This document shows positions 25,117-32,465 of a stretch of DNA of 33,839 nt, in pieces; position 1 is the first letter of the stretch; each line of letters opens with the position of its first letter. Under the pieces are notes generated by a model, which saw nothing but the letters and a program-made list of their open reading frames with translations, had not been told where the DNA came from and did not search any database. The stretch is from positions 1-33,839 of the forward strand of contig NZ_BCRS01000055.1 in assembly GCF_001552715.1 (NCBI RefSeq), written 5' to 3'. Origin of the DNA: Mycolicibacterium vaccae NBRC 14118 = CIP 105934. GTDB lineage: Bacteria; Actinomycetota; Actinomycetes; Mycobacteriales; Mycobacteriaceae. Position numbers and translations under genes: made by a program.

Positions 25117-25539
25117 GTGAGCTACGCCGGAGACATCACGCCTGAGCAGGCATGGACGCTGCTGAGCGAGAACCCCGACGCGGTGCTCGTCGACTGTCGC
25201 ACCGAGGCGGAGTGGCGCTTCGTCGGGGTACCCGACCTGTCCGAGCTGCGCCGCGATGTCGTCTACATCGAGTGGAACCGCACCGACGGCAGCCGCAACG
25301 ACCACTTCGTCGACGACCTGGTCGACAAGCTCGGCGCTGCGGGTTCTGGCGCGGAGCGCCCGGTGGCCTTCCTGTGCCGTTCGGGCAACCGGTCCATCGG
25401 CGCCGCCGAGGCGGCCACCGAGGCGGGCCTCGGCCCGGCCTACAACATCCTGGACGGTTTCGAGGGCAATCTCGACGAGCGCGGGCACCGCGGCGGCACC
25501 GGCTGGAAGGCTGTCGGACTGCCCTGGACGCAGTCATGA
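25117..25539 (+). CDS. rhodanese-domain sulfurtransferase (Rv0390-type)
   Basis: The 140-residue single-domain rhodanese has the first conserved Asp-Cys-Arg (LVDCRTEAEW) and the active loop LCRSGNRS, with Cys87 as the persulfide-forming residue. The six-residue loop CRSGNR fits sulfur rather than phosphate substrates. It moves sulfane sulfur between carriers. GTG 25117 follows a weak -10-like GACACT by 7 nt and leaves 19 nt after the preceding gene. It shares ATGA with metZ, so the two are translated together. A role in delivering or removing sulfur near O-succinylhomoserine sulfhydrylation is inferred. Order matches Rv0390-Rv0391. Confidence 0.93.
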   Translation: MSYAGDITPEQAWTLLSENPDAVLVDCRTEAEWRFVGVPDLSELRRDVVYIEWNRTDGSRNDHFVDDLVDKLGAAGSGAERPVAFLCRSGNRSIGAAEAATEAGLGPAYNILDGFEGNLDERGHRGGTGWKAVGLPWTQS

Positions 25540-26759
25540 GCGAGACGCCCGGTTCGGTCCCGTCGGTCCGGATCCCCGCGCCGCTTCCCGACGGGGTCAG
25601 CCAGGCCACCATCGGGGTGCGCGGCGGACTGCTGCGCTCGGAGTTCGAGGAAACCGCCGAGGCGATGTACCTGACCTCGGGATACGTCTACGACTCGGCC
25701 GCCGACGCGGAGAAGGCGTTCACCGGCGAGATCGACCGCTTCGTGTACTCGCGCTACGGCAACCCGACGGTCGCGATGTTCGAGGAGCGGCTGCGCCTGC
25801 TCGAGGGCGCCCCGGCCTGCTTCGCCACGTCGACCGGCATGTCGGCGGTGTTCACCGCGCTCGGCGCGCTGCTGGGCGCCGGCGACCGGCTGGTGGCCGC
25901 GCGCAGCCTGTTCGGTTCGTGCTTCGTGGTCTGCAACGAGATCCTGCCGCGCTGGGGCGTCGAGACCGTCTTCGTCGACGGAGACGACCTCGCCCAGTGG
26001 GAGCAGGCGCTGTCGGTCCCCACCCAGGCGGTGTTCTTCGAGACCCCGTCCAACCCGATGCAGTCGCTCGTCGACATCGCCGCGGTGTGCGATCTCGCGC
26101 ACGCCGCGGGCGCGAAGGTGGTGCTGGACAACGTCTTCGCCACCCCGATCCTGCAGCAGGGCATGCCGCTGGGCGCCGATGTGGTCGTGTACTCGGGGAC
26201 CAAGCACATCGACGGTCAGGGCCGCGTGCTCGGCGGGGCGATCCTGGGCGACACCGAGTACATCGACGGGCCGGTACAGAAGCTGATGCGCCACACCGGT
26301 CCCGCGCTGAGCCCGTTCAACGCGTGGACGTTGCTGAAGGGCCTGGAGACGCTCGCGCTGCGGGTCCAGCACCAGACCGCCTCGGCGCACCGCGTCGCCG
26401 AGTTCCTCGAGTCGCACCCGTCGGTGAACTGGGTGAAGTACCCGTTCCTGGCCTCGCACCCGCAGTACGACCTGGCCAAGCGCCAGATGTCCGGCGGCGG
26501 AACGGTGGTCACCTTCGAGTTGGCCGGCGGCAGCAAGGAACGGGCCTTCGAGGTGCTCGACAAACTGCAGATCGTGGACATCTCCAACAACCTCGGCGAC
26601 GCCAAGTCGCTGATCACCCACCCGGCCACCACCACCCATCGCGCGATGGGGCCGGAGGGGCGTGCCGCGATCGGCCTGGGTGACGGCGTGGTGCGGATCT
26701 CGATCGGGCTGGAAGGCACCGACGACCTGATCGCCGACCTGGACCGGGCGCTGTCCTGA
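25536..26759 (+). CDS. metZ: O-succinylhomoserine sulfhydrylase
   Basis: The 407-residue PLP enzyme belongs to the Cys/Met metabolism family (cystathionine gamma-synthase fold). Lys223 in YSGTKHIDGQGR is the PLP-binding lysine; the tyrosine-arginine motif SRYGNPT and the ETPSNP and LDNVFATP cofactor segments are intact. The motif PATTTHRAMGP binds the substrate carboxylate. It makes homocysteine directly from O-succinylhomoserine and sulfide, the direct sulfhydrylation route. ATG 25536 overlaps the rhodanese stop (ATGA). It is the counterpart of Rv0391 and nearly the same length. Confidence 0.96.
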   Translation: MSETPGSVPSVRIPAPLPDGVSQATIGVRGGLLRSEFEETAEAMYLTSGYVYDSAADAEKAFTGEIDRFVYSRYGNPTVAMFEERLRLLEGAPACFATSTGMSAVFTALGALLGAGDRLVAARSLFGSCFVVCNEILPRWGVETVFVDGDDLAQWEQALSVPTQAVFFETPSNPMQSLVDIAAVCDLAHAAGAKVVLDNVFATPILQQGMPLGADVVVYSGTKHIDGQGRVLGGAILGDTEYIDGPVQKLMRHTGPALSPFNAWTLLKGLETLALRVQHQTASAHRVAEFLESHPSVNWVKYPFLASHPQYDLAKRQMSGGGTVVTFELAGGSKERAFEVLDKLQIVDISNNLGDAKSLITHPATTTHRAMGPEGRAAIGLGDGVVRISIGLEGTDDLIADLDRALS

Positions 26760-26760
26760 G

Positions 26761-27174
26761 GTGTCCCGCCGGACGAACGCGAAGAAGGCCCGCCGCAGGA
26801 AGCGGCAGTCGGCCCGGGGCCAGACCTGGTTGCCGGCCGGGGTCGCCGATGAACTCCAGATCGCTTCCGAGCTGGAGGATCTTGACGGCCGGCTGACCGA
26901 GCGCGGGTGGGAGTTCCACCTGGACGAGGACGATCCGGACGTCGAGACCGGCGTGGCGTGGTACTGGCCGGCCTCGGAAGCCGACGTCCCCGACGAGGAC
27001 CAGACCGTCAACGTGACGGTGATCCTGCTGACCCCCGAGGACGGCGGCGAGATCGCGCACGTCGTCTTCGTCGGGACCGACGTCGACTACCAGTTCAATT
27101 TCGACGAGCTGGTCGAGCACCTCGACGCGATCGAAGCCTACCGAATCGGCGATCCGCCACCGGTTTTCGGCTAG
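26761..27174 (+). CDS. small acidic protein with basic N-terminus, unknown function
   Basis: The 137-residue protein starts at GTG 26761, one nucleotide after the metZ stop, so it is probably translated from the same message. Residues 1-20 contain many Arg/Lys (RRTNAKKARRRKRQSARGQ). The rest is acidic (Asp and Glu) and has alternating beta-like strands (VNVTVILLTP, IAHVVFVGTD) and Trp/Tyr-rich WYWPASEAD. No cysteine, transmembrane segment or known motif is present. The charge split suggests contact with nucleic acid or a basic partner, but this is only inference. It ends in a CTAG overlap with the convergent SDR. Confidence 0.7.
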   Translation: MSRRTNAKKARRRKRQSARGQTWLPAGVADELQIASELEDLDGRLTERGWEFHLDEDDPDVETGVAWYWPASEADVPDEDQTVNVTVILLTPEDGGEIAHVVFVGTDVDYQFNFDELVEHLDAIEAYRIGDPPPVFG

Positions 27175-28040
27175 CCGGGGTTCTTCTCGGGTCCCTCGAC
27201 CACCCCGAGCGCCGACTGCGCGCGCTGCTCGTAGCCCTGACGCTTGGTGGTGTCGAACTCGAGGAACACGTTGTCGAGCCCGAGCTTGCCGTTGAGCCAG
27301 CGCCGGCCCCGCGGCCCGAGCATCTGCGCGGCCTGCGCGGTGAAGCGCAGCGCCGGCGGCACGGAGACGTGGGTCTTGGGCTTGTCGAGAGTCTTGGCGA
27401 TCGCCGCGGCGATGTCGGCCGGTTCGACCGGCTTGAGGGCCCCCGTGTCCTTGGTGCCCGAGATCAGCTCGGTCCTGGTGAACGGCGGCATCACCACCGA
27501 CACGTGCACGCCGTGCGGCGCCACCTCGTCGGCCAGCGCCGCGGACAGCCCGACCACGCCGAACTTCGCGCCGACGTAGACCACCTGGCCGGGCACCGGG
27601 ATCAGCCCGGACAGCGACGCGATGTTGATGATGTGGCCCCGCCTGCGCGCGATCATGTCGGGCAGTGCGAGCTGGCATCCGGTGATCACGCCGTACAGGT
27701 TGACCTCGATCGACGAGCGGATCGACTGCTCGGACTGATCGAGGAAGGGGCCGATCGGCATCACGCCGGCGTTGTTGATGAGCACGTCGAGGTGGCCGCC
27801 CCCGTCGGTGCGGGCCTTGTCGAGGAACGTCGCGAACGACTCCCGGTCGGTGACGTCGAGCGGATAGCCCGATGCCGGGCCGAGATTTCCCAGCTTGGCC
27901 ACCGACGACTCCTGCAGCGCCACGTCGCGGTCACCGATGACGACGCGCGCTCCGCGCTTGAGCAGTGCCTCCGCGGTCGCGTACCCGATGCCGCGGGCGG
28001 CACCGGTGATGGCGATGGTCTTGCCCCGGATGTTGTCCAT
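27171..28040 (-). CDS. short-chain dehydrogenase/reductase with C-terminal extension
   Basis: The 289-residue protein has TGAARGIG (cofactor loop), INNAGVMP, catalytic Ser in NIASLSG and Tyr-x-x-x-Lys in VVYVGAK. After the core, about 50 extra residues (PPALRFTAQAAQMLGPRGRRWLNGKLGLDNVF) match the tails of mycobacterial SDRs that are usually annotated as lipid-related. The reaction is NAD(P)-dependent oxidation or reduction of an unknown substrate. ATG 28040 is preferred to GTG 28064 because a 20-bp near-palindrome lies just upstream and would otherwise be inside the gene. A TetR-type repressor from elsewhere probably controls it. Confidence 0.9.
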   Translation of the reverse strand: MDNIRGKTIAITGAARGIGYATAEALLKRGARVVIGDRDVALQESSVAKLGNLGPASGYPLDVTDRESFATFLDKARTDGGGHLDVLINNAGVMPIGPFLDQSEQSIRSSIEVNLYGVITGCQLALPDMIARRRGHIINIASLSGLIPVPGQVVYVGAKFGVVGLSAALADEVAPHGVHVSVVMPPFTRTELISGTKDTGALKPVEPADIAAAIAKTLDKPKTHVSVPPALRFTAQAAQMLGPRGRRWLNGKLGLDNVFLEFDTTKRQGYEQRAQSALGVVEGPEKNPG

Positions 28041-28047
28041 GCGGCCG

Positions 28048-28067
28048 AACTTTACACGTGTCAAGTT
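28048..28067. promoter_or_regulatory. near-perfect 20-bp palindrome, probable TetR-type operator
   Basis: AACTTTACACGTGTCAAGTT is symmetric at 9 of 10 pairs (core ACACGTGT) and ends 8 bp before the SDR start codon. It contains TTGACA on the minus strand and would block transcription when bound. No regulator gene is adjacent. Confidence 0.7.
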
Positions 28068-28121
28068 TTTCTGTGAAGTGCCCCCGGAAAGTCGCCGGCG
28101 GTGGCACCGCTCACTCGATGA

Positions 28122-28832
28122 TCAGCCACAGTGCCCCGGTTCGGTGTGGCCGTAGGCGTCGTGCCGGCACCACCATTCGTAGGGCGCGGACTGGGGGTAG
28201 CCGGGCGGCGAATCCTCCCAGGTCTCCTGCCGCCCGAGCGCCGTCATGTCGAGGAAATTCCAGGTGTTCACGAACGCCTCGTCCCCGCGGCTGTCGATGA
28301 AGTAGGTGCGGTACACGCGGTCGCCGTCGTCGCCCGGCCAGCGGATGAACGCGTTGGTGCCGTGCCACTGGTCGACGCCGAAATCGGTGTCGAACGCCCC
28401 GTCGCCGTCGGGAATCATGGTGAACCACGGGATGTCCCAGCTCATCCGGTCCTTGATCCGGGCGAGGTCGGGCTGCGCGCCGCGGGACGCGTAGACCAGC
28501 GTGGTGTCGCGGGCGTTGAGGTGCGCGAGGTTGCCGATGTGGTCGGCCATCAGCGAACAGCCGACGCAGCCGTGCTCGGGCCAGCCGTCCACCCCGGGGT
28601 CCATGAACGCCCGGTAGACGATCAGCTGACGGCGGCCGTCGAACAGGTCGAGCAGGGTCGCCGGGCCGTCGGGACCTTCGAACCGGTAGTCCTTCTCGAC
28701 GGGCGTCCACGGCATCCGGCGGCGCATCGCCGCCAGCGCGTCCCGGGCCCGCGTGAACTCTTTTTCCTTGACCAGCATGTCCGAGAGTGCCGACGCCCAT
28801 TCCGGCGCGGACACGATCTGTGGTGCCTGCAT
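28122..28832 (-). CDS. DUF899 family thioredoxin-like protein
   Basis: The 236-residue protein matches DUF899: an N-terminal helical part, the segment MPWTPVEKDYRFEGPDG, a thioredoxin-like core with LIVYRAFMDPGVDGWPEHGCVGCS, and later the WHGTNAFIRWPGDDG and TWNFLDMTALGRQE segments. GCVGCS supplies a CxxC-like pair that could be redox active, though no activity is established for this family. ATG 28832 has AAGGGAG just upstream. It is divergent from an ArsR-SRPBCC pair across an 84-bp spacer with two palindromic sites, so it is probably repressed by that ArsR protein. DUF899 is frequently found beside ArsR and SRPBCC genes in actinobacteria. Confidence 0.9.
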   Translation of the reverse strand: MQAPQIVSAPEWASALSDMLVKEKEFTRARDALAAMRRRMPWTPVEKDYRFEGPDGPATLLDLFDGRRQLIVYRAFMDPGVDGWPEHGCVGCSLMADHIGNLAHLNARDTTLVYASRGAQPDLARIKDRMSWDIPWFTMIPDGDGAFDTDFGVDQWHGTNAFIRWPGDDGDRVYRTYFIDSRGDEAFVNTWNFLDMTALGRQETWEDSPPGYPQSAPYEWWCRHDAYGHTEPGHCG

Positions 28833-28848
28833 GCGTCTCCCTTCGCCA

Positions 28849-28874
28849 ATCGTTCAACAATTCAGTTGAACGAT
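28849..28874. promoter_or_regulatory. ArsR operator O1, 10-bp arms
   Basis: ATCGTTCAAC-N6-GTTGAACGAT is a perfect inverted repeat 16 bp upstream of the DUF899 start codon. Its half-site TTCAAC reappears in the second site at the arsR start. Confidence 0.8.
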
Positions 28875-28903
28875 GTCGTCCTCAGCAGACCACGCACCGC
28901 CGC

Positions 28904-28909
28904 TATAGT
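28904..28909 (+). promoter_or_regulatory. -10 element of the arsR gene
   Basis: TATAGT, a 5/6 consensus match, ends 7 nt before ATG 28917, indicating a leaderless transcript. Confidence 0.65.
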
Positions 28910-28924
28910 CAACAGAATGGTTGA
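28909..28924. promoter_or_regulatory. ArsR operator O2 over the arsR start codon
   Basis: TCAAC-N6-GTTGA has the same core half-site and the same 6-nt spacing as O1, with shorter arms. It covers the end of the -10 and the ATG, so binding would repress arsR itself. Confidence 0.6.
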
Positions 28925-29246
28925 AGATCCGGTGCTGGACCGGGTGTACGCCGCGCTCGCCGATCCCACGCGCAGGCAGCTGCTGGAAGCCCTCCGGGTG
29001 GGCGACGCGCGCATCACCGACCTGGCCGCCCCGCTGCCGATGACCTTCGCCGGGGTGTCGCGCCACGTCGGGGTCCTGGAAGCCGCCGGGCTGGTGCGAC
29101 GCGAGGTGCGAGGCCGCGAGCACTGGCTGTCGCTGCAGTCCGACGGTCTGTCGCCCGCCCGCCGATGGATGGACGAGCAGACCGAGTTCTGGTCGTCGCG
29201 GGCCGACGCGCTCTCGGACCGGCTGCGTGCCAAGGGAAAACGATGA
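28917..29246 (+). CDS. ArsR-family transcriptional regulator
   Basis: The 109-residue protein is a small winged helix: ALADPTRRQLLEAL opening, helix-turn-helix around RITDLAAPLPMTFAGVSRHVGVLEAAGLV, and wing RREVRGREHWLSL. It lacks the CxC or HxxxH metal ligands of ArsR/SmtB sensors, so it belongs to the non-metal group usually paired with SRPBCC proteins. ATG 28917 is fixed by the -10 hexamer 7 nt upstream. It overlaps the SRPBCC gene by ATGA and is divergent from the DUF899 gene. Two related palindromes in the spacer point to self-repression plus repression of DUF899. Confidence 0.92.
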   Translation: MVEDPVLDRVYAALADPTRRQLLEALRVGDARITDLAAPLPMTFAGVSRHVGVLEAAGLVRREVRGREHWLSLQSDGLSPARRWMDEQTEFWSSRADALSDRLRAKGKR

Positions 29247-29683
29247 CCGCGGCGCCGGTGGTCCGCGTGCGCCGCGTCCTGCCCGCCGCGCCCGACGTGG
29301 TGTTCGACGAGTGGCTGGACCCGGAAGCCCTGATGGACTGGATGTGTCCCCGCCCGGCCCGCTGCGTGGCGGTGGTCATCGAGGCGCACGTCGGCGGCCG
29401 GGTCCGGTTCGACGTCGACGACGAGGACGGCCATCTGGTGCTGATCACCGGCCAGTTCCTCGACATCGACCGGCCCCGCCGGTTGCGCTTCACCTGGTCG
29501 CACTCCGGGTGGTCCGACCCCACGGCCACCAGCATCGTCGACGTCGCGTTCGAGCCGCACGGAGACGGCGAGACGCTGATGTCCATCGAGCACTCGCTGC
29601 TGCCGCCGGAGGCGTTCGACGACCACGACCAGGGTTGGGCGCTGACCGCCGACCAGTTCGCCGCGCTGCTGCCGCGGGCCTGA
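29243..29683 (+). CDS. SRPBCC (AHSA1-like) domain protein
   Basis: The 146-residue protein has the AHSA1/START-type pattern: VRRVLPAAPDVVFDEWLDPEALMDWMCP at the start, central beta strands VIEAHVGGRVRFDVDDEDGHLVLITGQFLDIDRPRRLRFTW, and a long C-terminal helix with DDHDQGWALTADQFAALL. Such domains enclose a hydrophobic ligand cavity. It is coupled to arsR by an ATGA overlap; in this common pairing the SRPBCC protein is thought to bind or process a ligand related to the regulator, but no ligand is known. ATG 29243 matches the start of the domain. Confidence 0.9.
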   Translation: MTAAPVVRVRRVLPAAPDVVFDEWLDPEALMDWMCPRPARCVAVVIEAHVGGRVRFDVDDEDGHLVLITGQFLDIDRPRRLRFTWSHSGWSDPTATSIVDVAFEPHGDGETLMSIEHSLLPPEAFDDHDQGWALTADQFAALLPRA

Positions 29684-29692
29684 CCCGGCCGG

Positions 29693-29731
29693 ATTTCCGC
29701 TCACGCCGAGCAAATGGCCCGGCGCGGAAAT
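29693..29731. terminator. hairpin after the arsR-SRPBCC pair
   Basis: ATTTCCGC (29693-29700) and GCGGAAAT (29724-29731) form a perfect 8-bp stem with a 23-nt loop. There is no U tract, as usual in mycobacteria. It separates the SRPBCC gene from the acetyltransferase operon. Confidence 0.45.
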
Positions 29732-29755
29732 GCCGGGGCCGAAGCTGCGTTAGAC

Positions 29756-30259
29756 ATGGACGTGATGTCGGTACCGGCGGTGGACGGGTTGCGCTTCGTG
29801 GCGGCGGGTCAGGACGATCCGCTGGCCGCGCCGTTGATCGACGAGCTCGCCGACGAATACGCCCGCCGCTACGGCAGCGACCGCGCCCGGGTGCATGCCT
29901 GGCTGCGCGGCTACCCGGCCGACGAGTTCAGTGACCCCGACGGCGGTCTGGTGATCGGCGTGCTGTCCGGCAGGCCGGTGACCGGTGGCGCGTTCCGCCG
30001 CTTCGACCAGGACACCGCCGAACTCAAACGCATCTGGACCGACAGCGCCCACCGGCGCCGGGGTTTGGGGCGCGCGCTGGTCTCACGACTGGAAGCCGAC
30101 ATCGCCGCCCGCGGCTACTCGCGCGTGTACCTGACCACCGGCGACCGTCAGCCCGAGGCCGAGGCGCTCTACACCGCAATGGACTACCGGCGGCTGACCG
30201 CGCCGCTGCCCGCCGACGGCGAGGTCTACCCGATCGCGTTCCTCAAGGTGCTGCGATGA
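29756..30259 (+). CDS. GNAT-family N-acetyltransferase
   Basis: The product is 167 residues from ATG 29756; ATG 29765 would give 164. The acetyl-CoA motif is RIWTDSAHRRRGLGRALVSRLE, with the R-x-x-G-x-G loop, followed by YLTTGDRQPEAEALYTAMDYRR, the usual motif B. ATG 29714 is open too but lies in the hairpin and adds no recognisable sequence. The substrate is unknown. Its stop shares ATGA with the first monooxygenase gene, so it opens a four-gene coupled operon; similar acetyltransferases occur beside NtaA/DszA-like genes, perhaps acting on the released amine or thiol products. Confidence 0.85.
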   Translation: MDVMSVPAVDGLRFVAAGQDDPLAAPLIDELADEYARRYGSDRARVHAWLRGYPADEFSDPDGGLVIGVLSGRPVTGGAFRRFDQDTAELKRIWTDSAHRRRGLGRALVSRLEADIAARGYSRVYLTTGDRQPEAEALYTAMDYRRLTAPLPADGEVYPIAFLKVLR

Positions 30260-31347
30260 CCGGGGCGGTGCATCTGGGTGTCGCGCTGGAGGGCTACGGC
30301 TGGCATCCGGAAGCCTGGCGGCACACCACCGCCACGGCGCCGGTGACCGGCGGACGGTACTGGACCGAACTGGCCACCACCGCCGAACGCGGCCTGCTGG
30401 ACTTCGTCACCTTCGACGACTCGCTGACCGCGCAGCGCCGGCGTCGCGCCGAGATCGACGCCCGGTGGCTCGCCGGGCGCCCGGACGCGGTGCTGGTCGC
30501 GGCCCGGGTGGCGCCCGTGACCCGGCACATCGGGCTCATCCCGGTCGCGAACACCACCCACACCGAACCGTTCCACGTCTCCAAAGCCATTGCCACCCTG
30601 GACTTCGTCTCTCACGGCCGGGCCGGCTGGCAGGTCAGGGTCAGCGCGTCCCGGCACGAGGCCGAACTGTTCGGCCGCCGCGACCCCGACGCACTCGGCG
30701 ACCTGTTCGACGAGGCCGCCGACGCGGTGGGGGTGGTGCGTAGGCTCTGGGACAGCTGGGAGGACGACGCCGTCATCCGCGACACCGCGACGGGCCGCTT
30801 CGTCGACCGGGACAAGCTGCACTACATCGACTTCGCCGGACCGTTCTTCTCGGTGAAGGGACCGTCGATCACACCGCGCCCGCCTCAGGGGCAGCCGGTG
30901 GTTACGGCGCTGGCCCACAACCGCCGCGTCTACGAATTCGCCGCGGGCAGCGCCGATCTCGTCTTCGTCACCCCGGCCGGCGACGACGCGGTGACAGCCG
31001 TGCTGGACGAGGTGGCGCTGGCCGGTGGCGGGAGACTGCTGGTGTACGCCGACCTGTACGTGACCTTCGCCGGACTGGTCGACGAACGCTCCGATGCCGA
31101 GGTGTTCGCAGGCACCCCCGCGCAACTCGCCGACACGATCGAGCGCTGGCACCGACTCGGCGTGGACGGGGTCAGGTTGCGGCCGGCGGTCAACTCCGCC
31201 GACCTGCCCGTCATCGTCGACGAAGTGGTGCCGATCCTGCAGCAGCGCGGAGTCTTCCGCACCGCCTACTCCGACGGTGAGTCGCTGCGTCACCGCCTCG
31301 GACTGCCGACCGCCGGTAATCGCTATGCGGCGAAAGGGAATTCATGA
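30256..31347 (+). CDS. luciferase-like (LLM) flavin monooxygenase, NtaA/DszA type
   Basis: The 363-residue protein resembles the NtaA/SnaA/DszA group of FMNH2-dependent monooxygenases. Visible elements are LLDFVTFDDSLT near residue 48, VANTTHTEPFHVSKAIATLDFVSHGRAGWQVRVSASRHEA, and FVDRDKLHYIDFAGPFFSVKGP. A last segment PVIVDEVVPILQQRGVFRTAYSDGESLRHRLGL matches the C-terminus of the third monooxygenase. It is shorter than usual for the group (about 440). Members oxygenate nitrilotriacetate, sulfones or sulfonates with reduced FMN from a separate reductase. It is linked by ATGA at both ends to its neighbours. Confidence 0.9.
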   Translation: MTGAVHLGVALEGYGWHPEAWRHTTATAPVTGGRYWTELATTAERGLLDFVTFDDSLTAQRRRRAEIDARWLAGRPDAVLVAARVAPVTRHIGLIPVANTTHTEPFHVSKAIATLDFVSHGRAGWQVRVSASRHEAELFGRRDPDALGDLFDEAADAVGVVRRLWDSWEDDAVIRDTATGRFVDRDKLHYIDFAGPFFSVKGPSITPRPPQGQPVVTALAHNRRVYEFAAGSADLVFVTPAGDDAVTAVLDEVALAGGGRLLVYADLYVTFAGLVDERSDAEVFAGTPAQLADTIERWHRLGVDGVRLRPAVNSADLPVIVDEVVPILQQRGVFRTAYSDGESLRHRLGLPTAGNRYAAKGNS

Positions 31348-32465
31348 CCGTCCCACTGTCGGTTCTCGACCTGTCACCGATACCGGAAGGCGCCGATGCG
31401 GCCACCGCGCTGCGCAACACCGTCGACCTCGCCCAGCACGCCGAGCAGTGGGGGTACAAGCGGTTCTGGGTGGCCGAACACCATTTCGTCGCCGTCGCGA
31501 GCTCCGCGCCCGCAGTGCTCATCGGTCAGATCGCCGCGGCGACCCGCAGCATCCGGGTGGGCGCGGCGGCCGTGCAACTCGGGCAGACGACGGCCGTCGC
31601 GGTGGTGGAGAGCTTCGGCACGCTCGCCGCGTTCCATCCGGGGCGCATCGACCTCGGCGTCGGCCGCTCCGGCCAGCGCCGACGGGAAGCGCAGAAGGGC
31701 CCCGCCGGCCCGCGCAGCACGAAACCCGTTCCGCCGTGGCGCGACGTGGACGGTGTGGTCGTCCCGTCGCCGTTCGACGTGACGGCCCTGATGCGCAATC
31801 CGAGGCTGCGCGCCCGGATGTCGGTGCTGCAGCAACCCGAGGCCGTCGCACCGGATTTCGCCGACCAGGTCGCCGACATCCTCGCTATGGTGGCCGGCCG
31901 TTACGCGATCGGCGCTGTCGACGCGCACCCGGTGCCCGGTGAGGGGGCGGATCTGGTCCCGTGGATCTTCGGCAGCAGCAAGGGGCAGAGCGCCCGGGTG
32001 GCGGGCGCCCACGGACTGCCGTTCGTCGCGAGCTACCACATCACCCCGGCCACCGCACTCGATGCCGTCGAGGTCTACCGTGCCGAATTCCGGCCCTCGG
32101 CAACACTTTCGGAACCCTACGTGGTGGTCTCGGCAGATGTGGTGGTCGCCGACGACACTGCCACCGCCCGCCACCTGGCATCCAGTTACGGGCACTGGGT
32201 GCACTCCGTGCGCGGCGGTGACGGCGCGGTGCCCTACCCGGACCCCGACCGCGTGTCACCGCTGTCCGACGAACAGGCCGAGCTGGTCCGGGACCGCACC
32301 GCGACCCAGTTCGTCGGCGACCCCGACGAGGTGGCCGACCGGCTCTGCACGCTGCAGCGCGCGACCGGTGCCGATGAGCTTGTGGTCACCTCGGTGACCC
32401 ACGACCACGCCGACCGGCTGCGCTCGCACCGGTTGCTCGCGCAGCGGTGGGGGCTGACGACGTGA
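31344..32465 (+). CDS. LLM-class flavin-dependent oxidoreductase (MsnO8-like)
   Basis: The 373-residue protein begins with LSVLDLSPIPEGADAATALRNTVDLAQHAEQWGYKRFWVAEHH, the hallmark opening of the MsnO8-like branch of the luciferase family. PGRIDLGVGRSGQ and GSSKGQSARVAGAHGLPFVASYH are further family segments. It should bind FMNH2 in a TIM barrel and oxygenate an organic substrate. It is a different branch from the genes on either side, so the operon encodes two oxygenation types. Start and stop both overlap neighbours (ATGA, GTGA). Confidence 0.9.
   Translation: MTVPLSVLDLSPIPEGADAATALRNTVDLAQHAEQWGYKRFWVAEHHFVAVASSAPAVLIGQIAAATRSIRVGAAAVQLGQTTAVAVVESFGTLAAFHPGRIDLGVGRSGQRRREAQKGPAGPRSTKPVPPWRDVDGVVVPSPFDVTALMRNPRLRARMSVLQQPEAVAPDFADQVADILAMVAGRYAIGAVDAHPVPGEGADLVPWIFGSSKGQSARVAGAHGLPFVASYHITPATALDAVEVYRAEFRPSATLSEPYVVVSADVVVADDTATARHLASSYGHWVHSVRGGDGAVPYPDPDRVSPLSDEQAELVRDRTATQFVGDPDEVADRLCTLQRATGADELVVTSVTHDHADRLRSHRLLAQRWGLTT

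Noticed and set aside
25489..25560. Possible S-adenosylmethionine riboswitch before metZ
   Set aside because: There is no leader: metZ overlaps the rhodanese gene by ATGA, so no space exists for a riboswitch.
29714..29756. Upstream ATG as the acetyltransferase start
   Set aside because: It lies inside the loop of a perfect 8-bp hairpin and adds residues unlike the family; ATG 29756 or 29765 is more likely.
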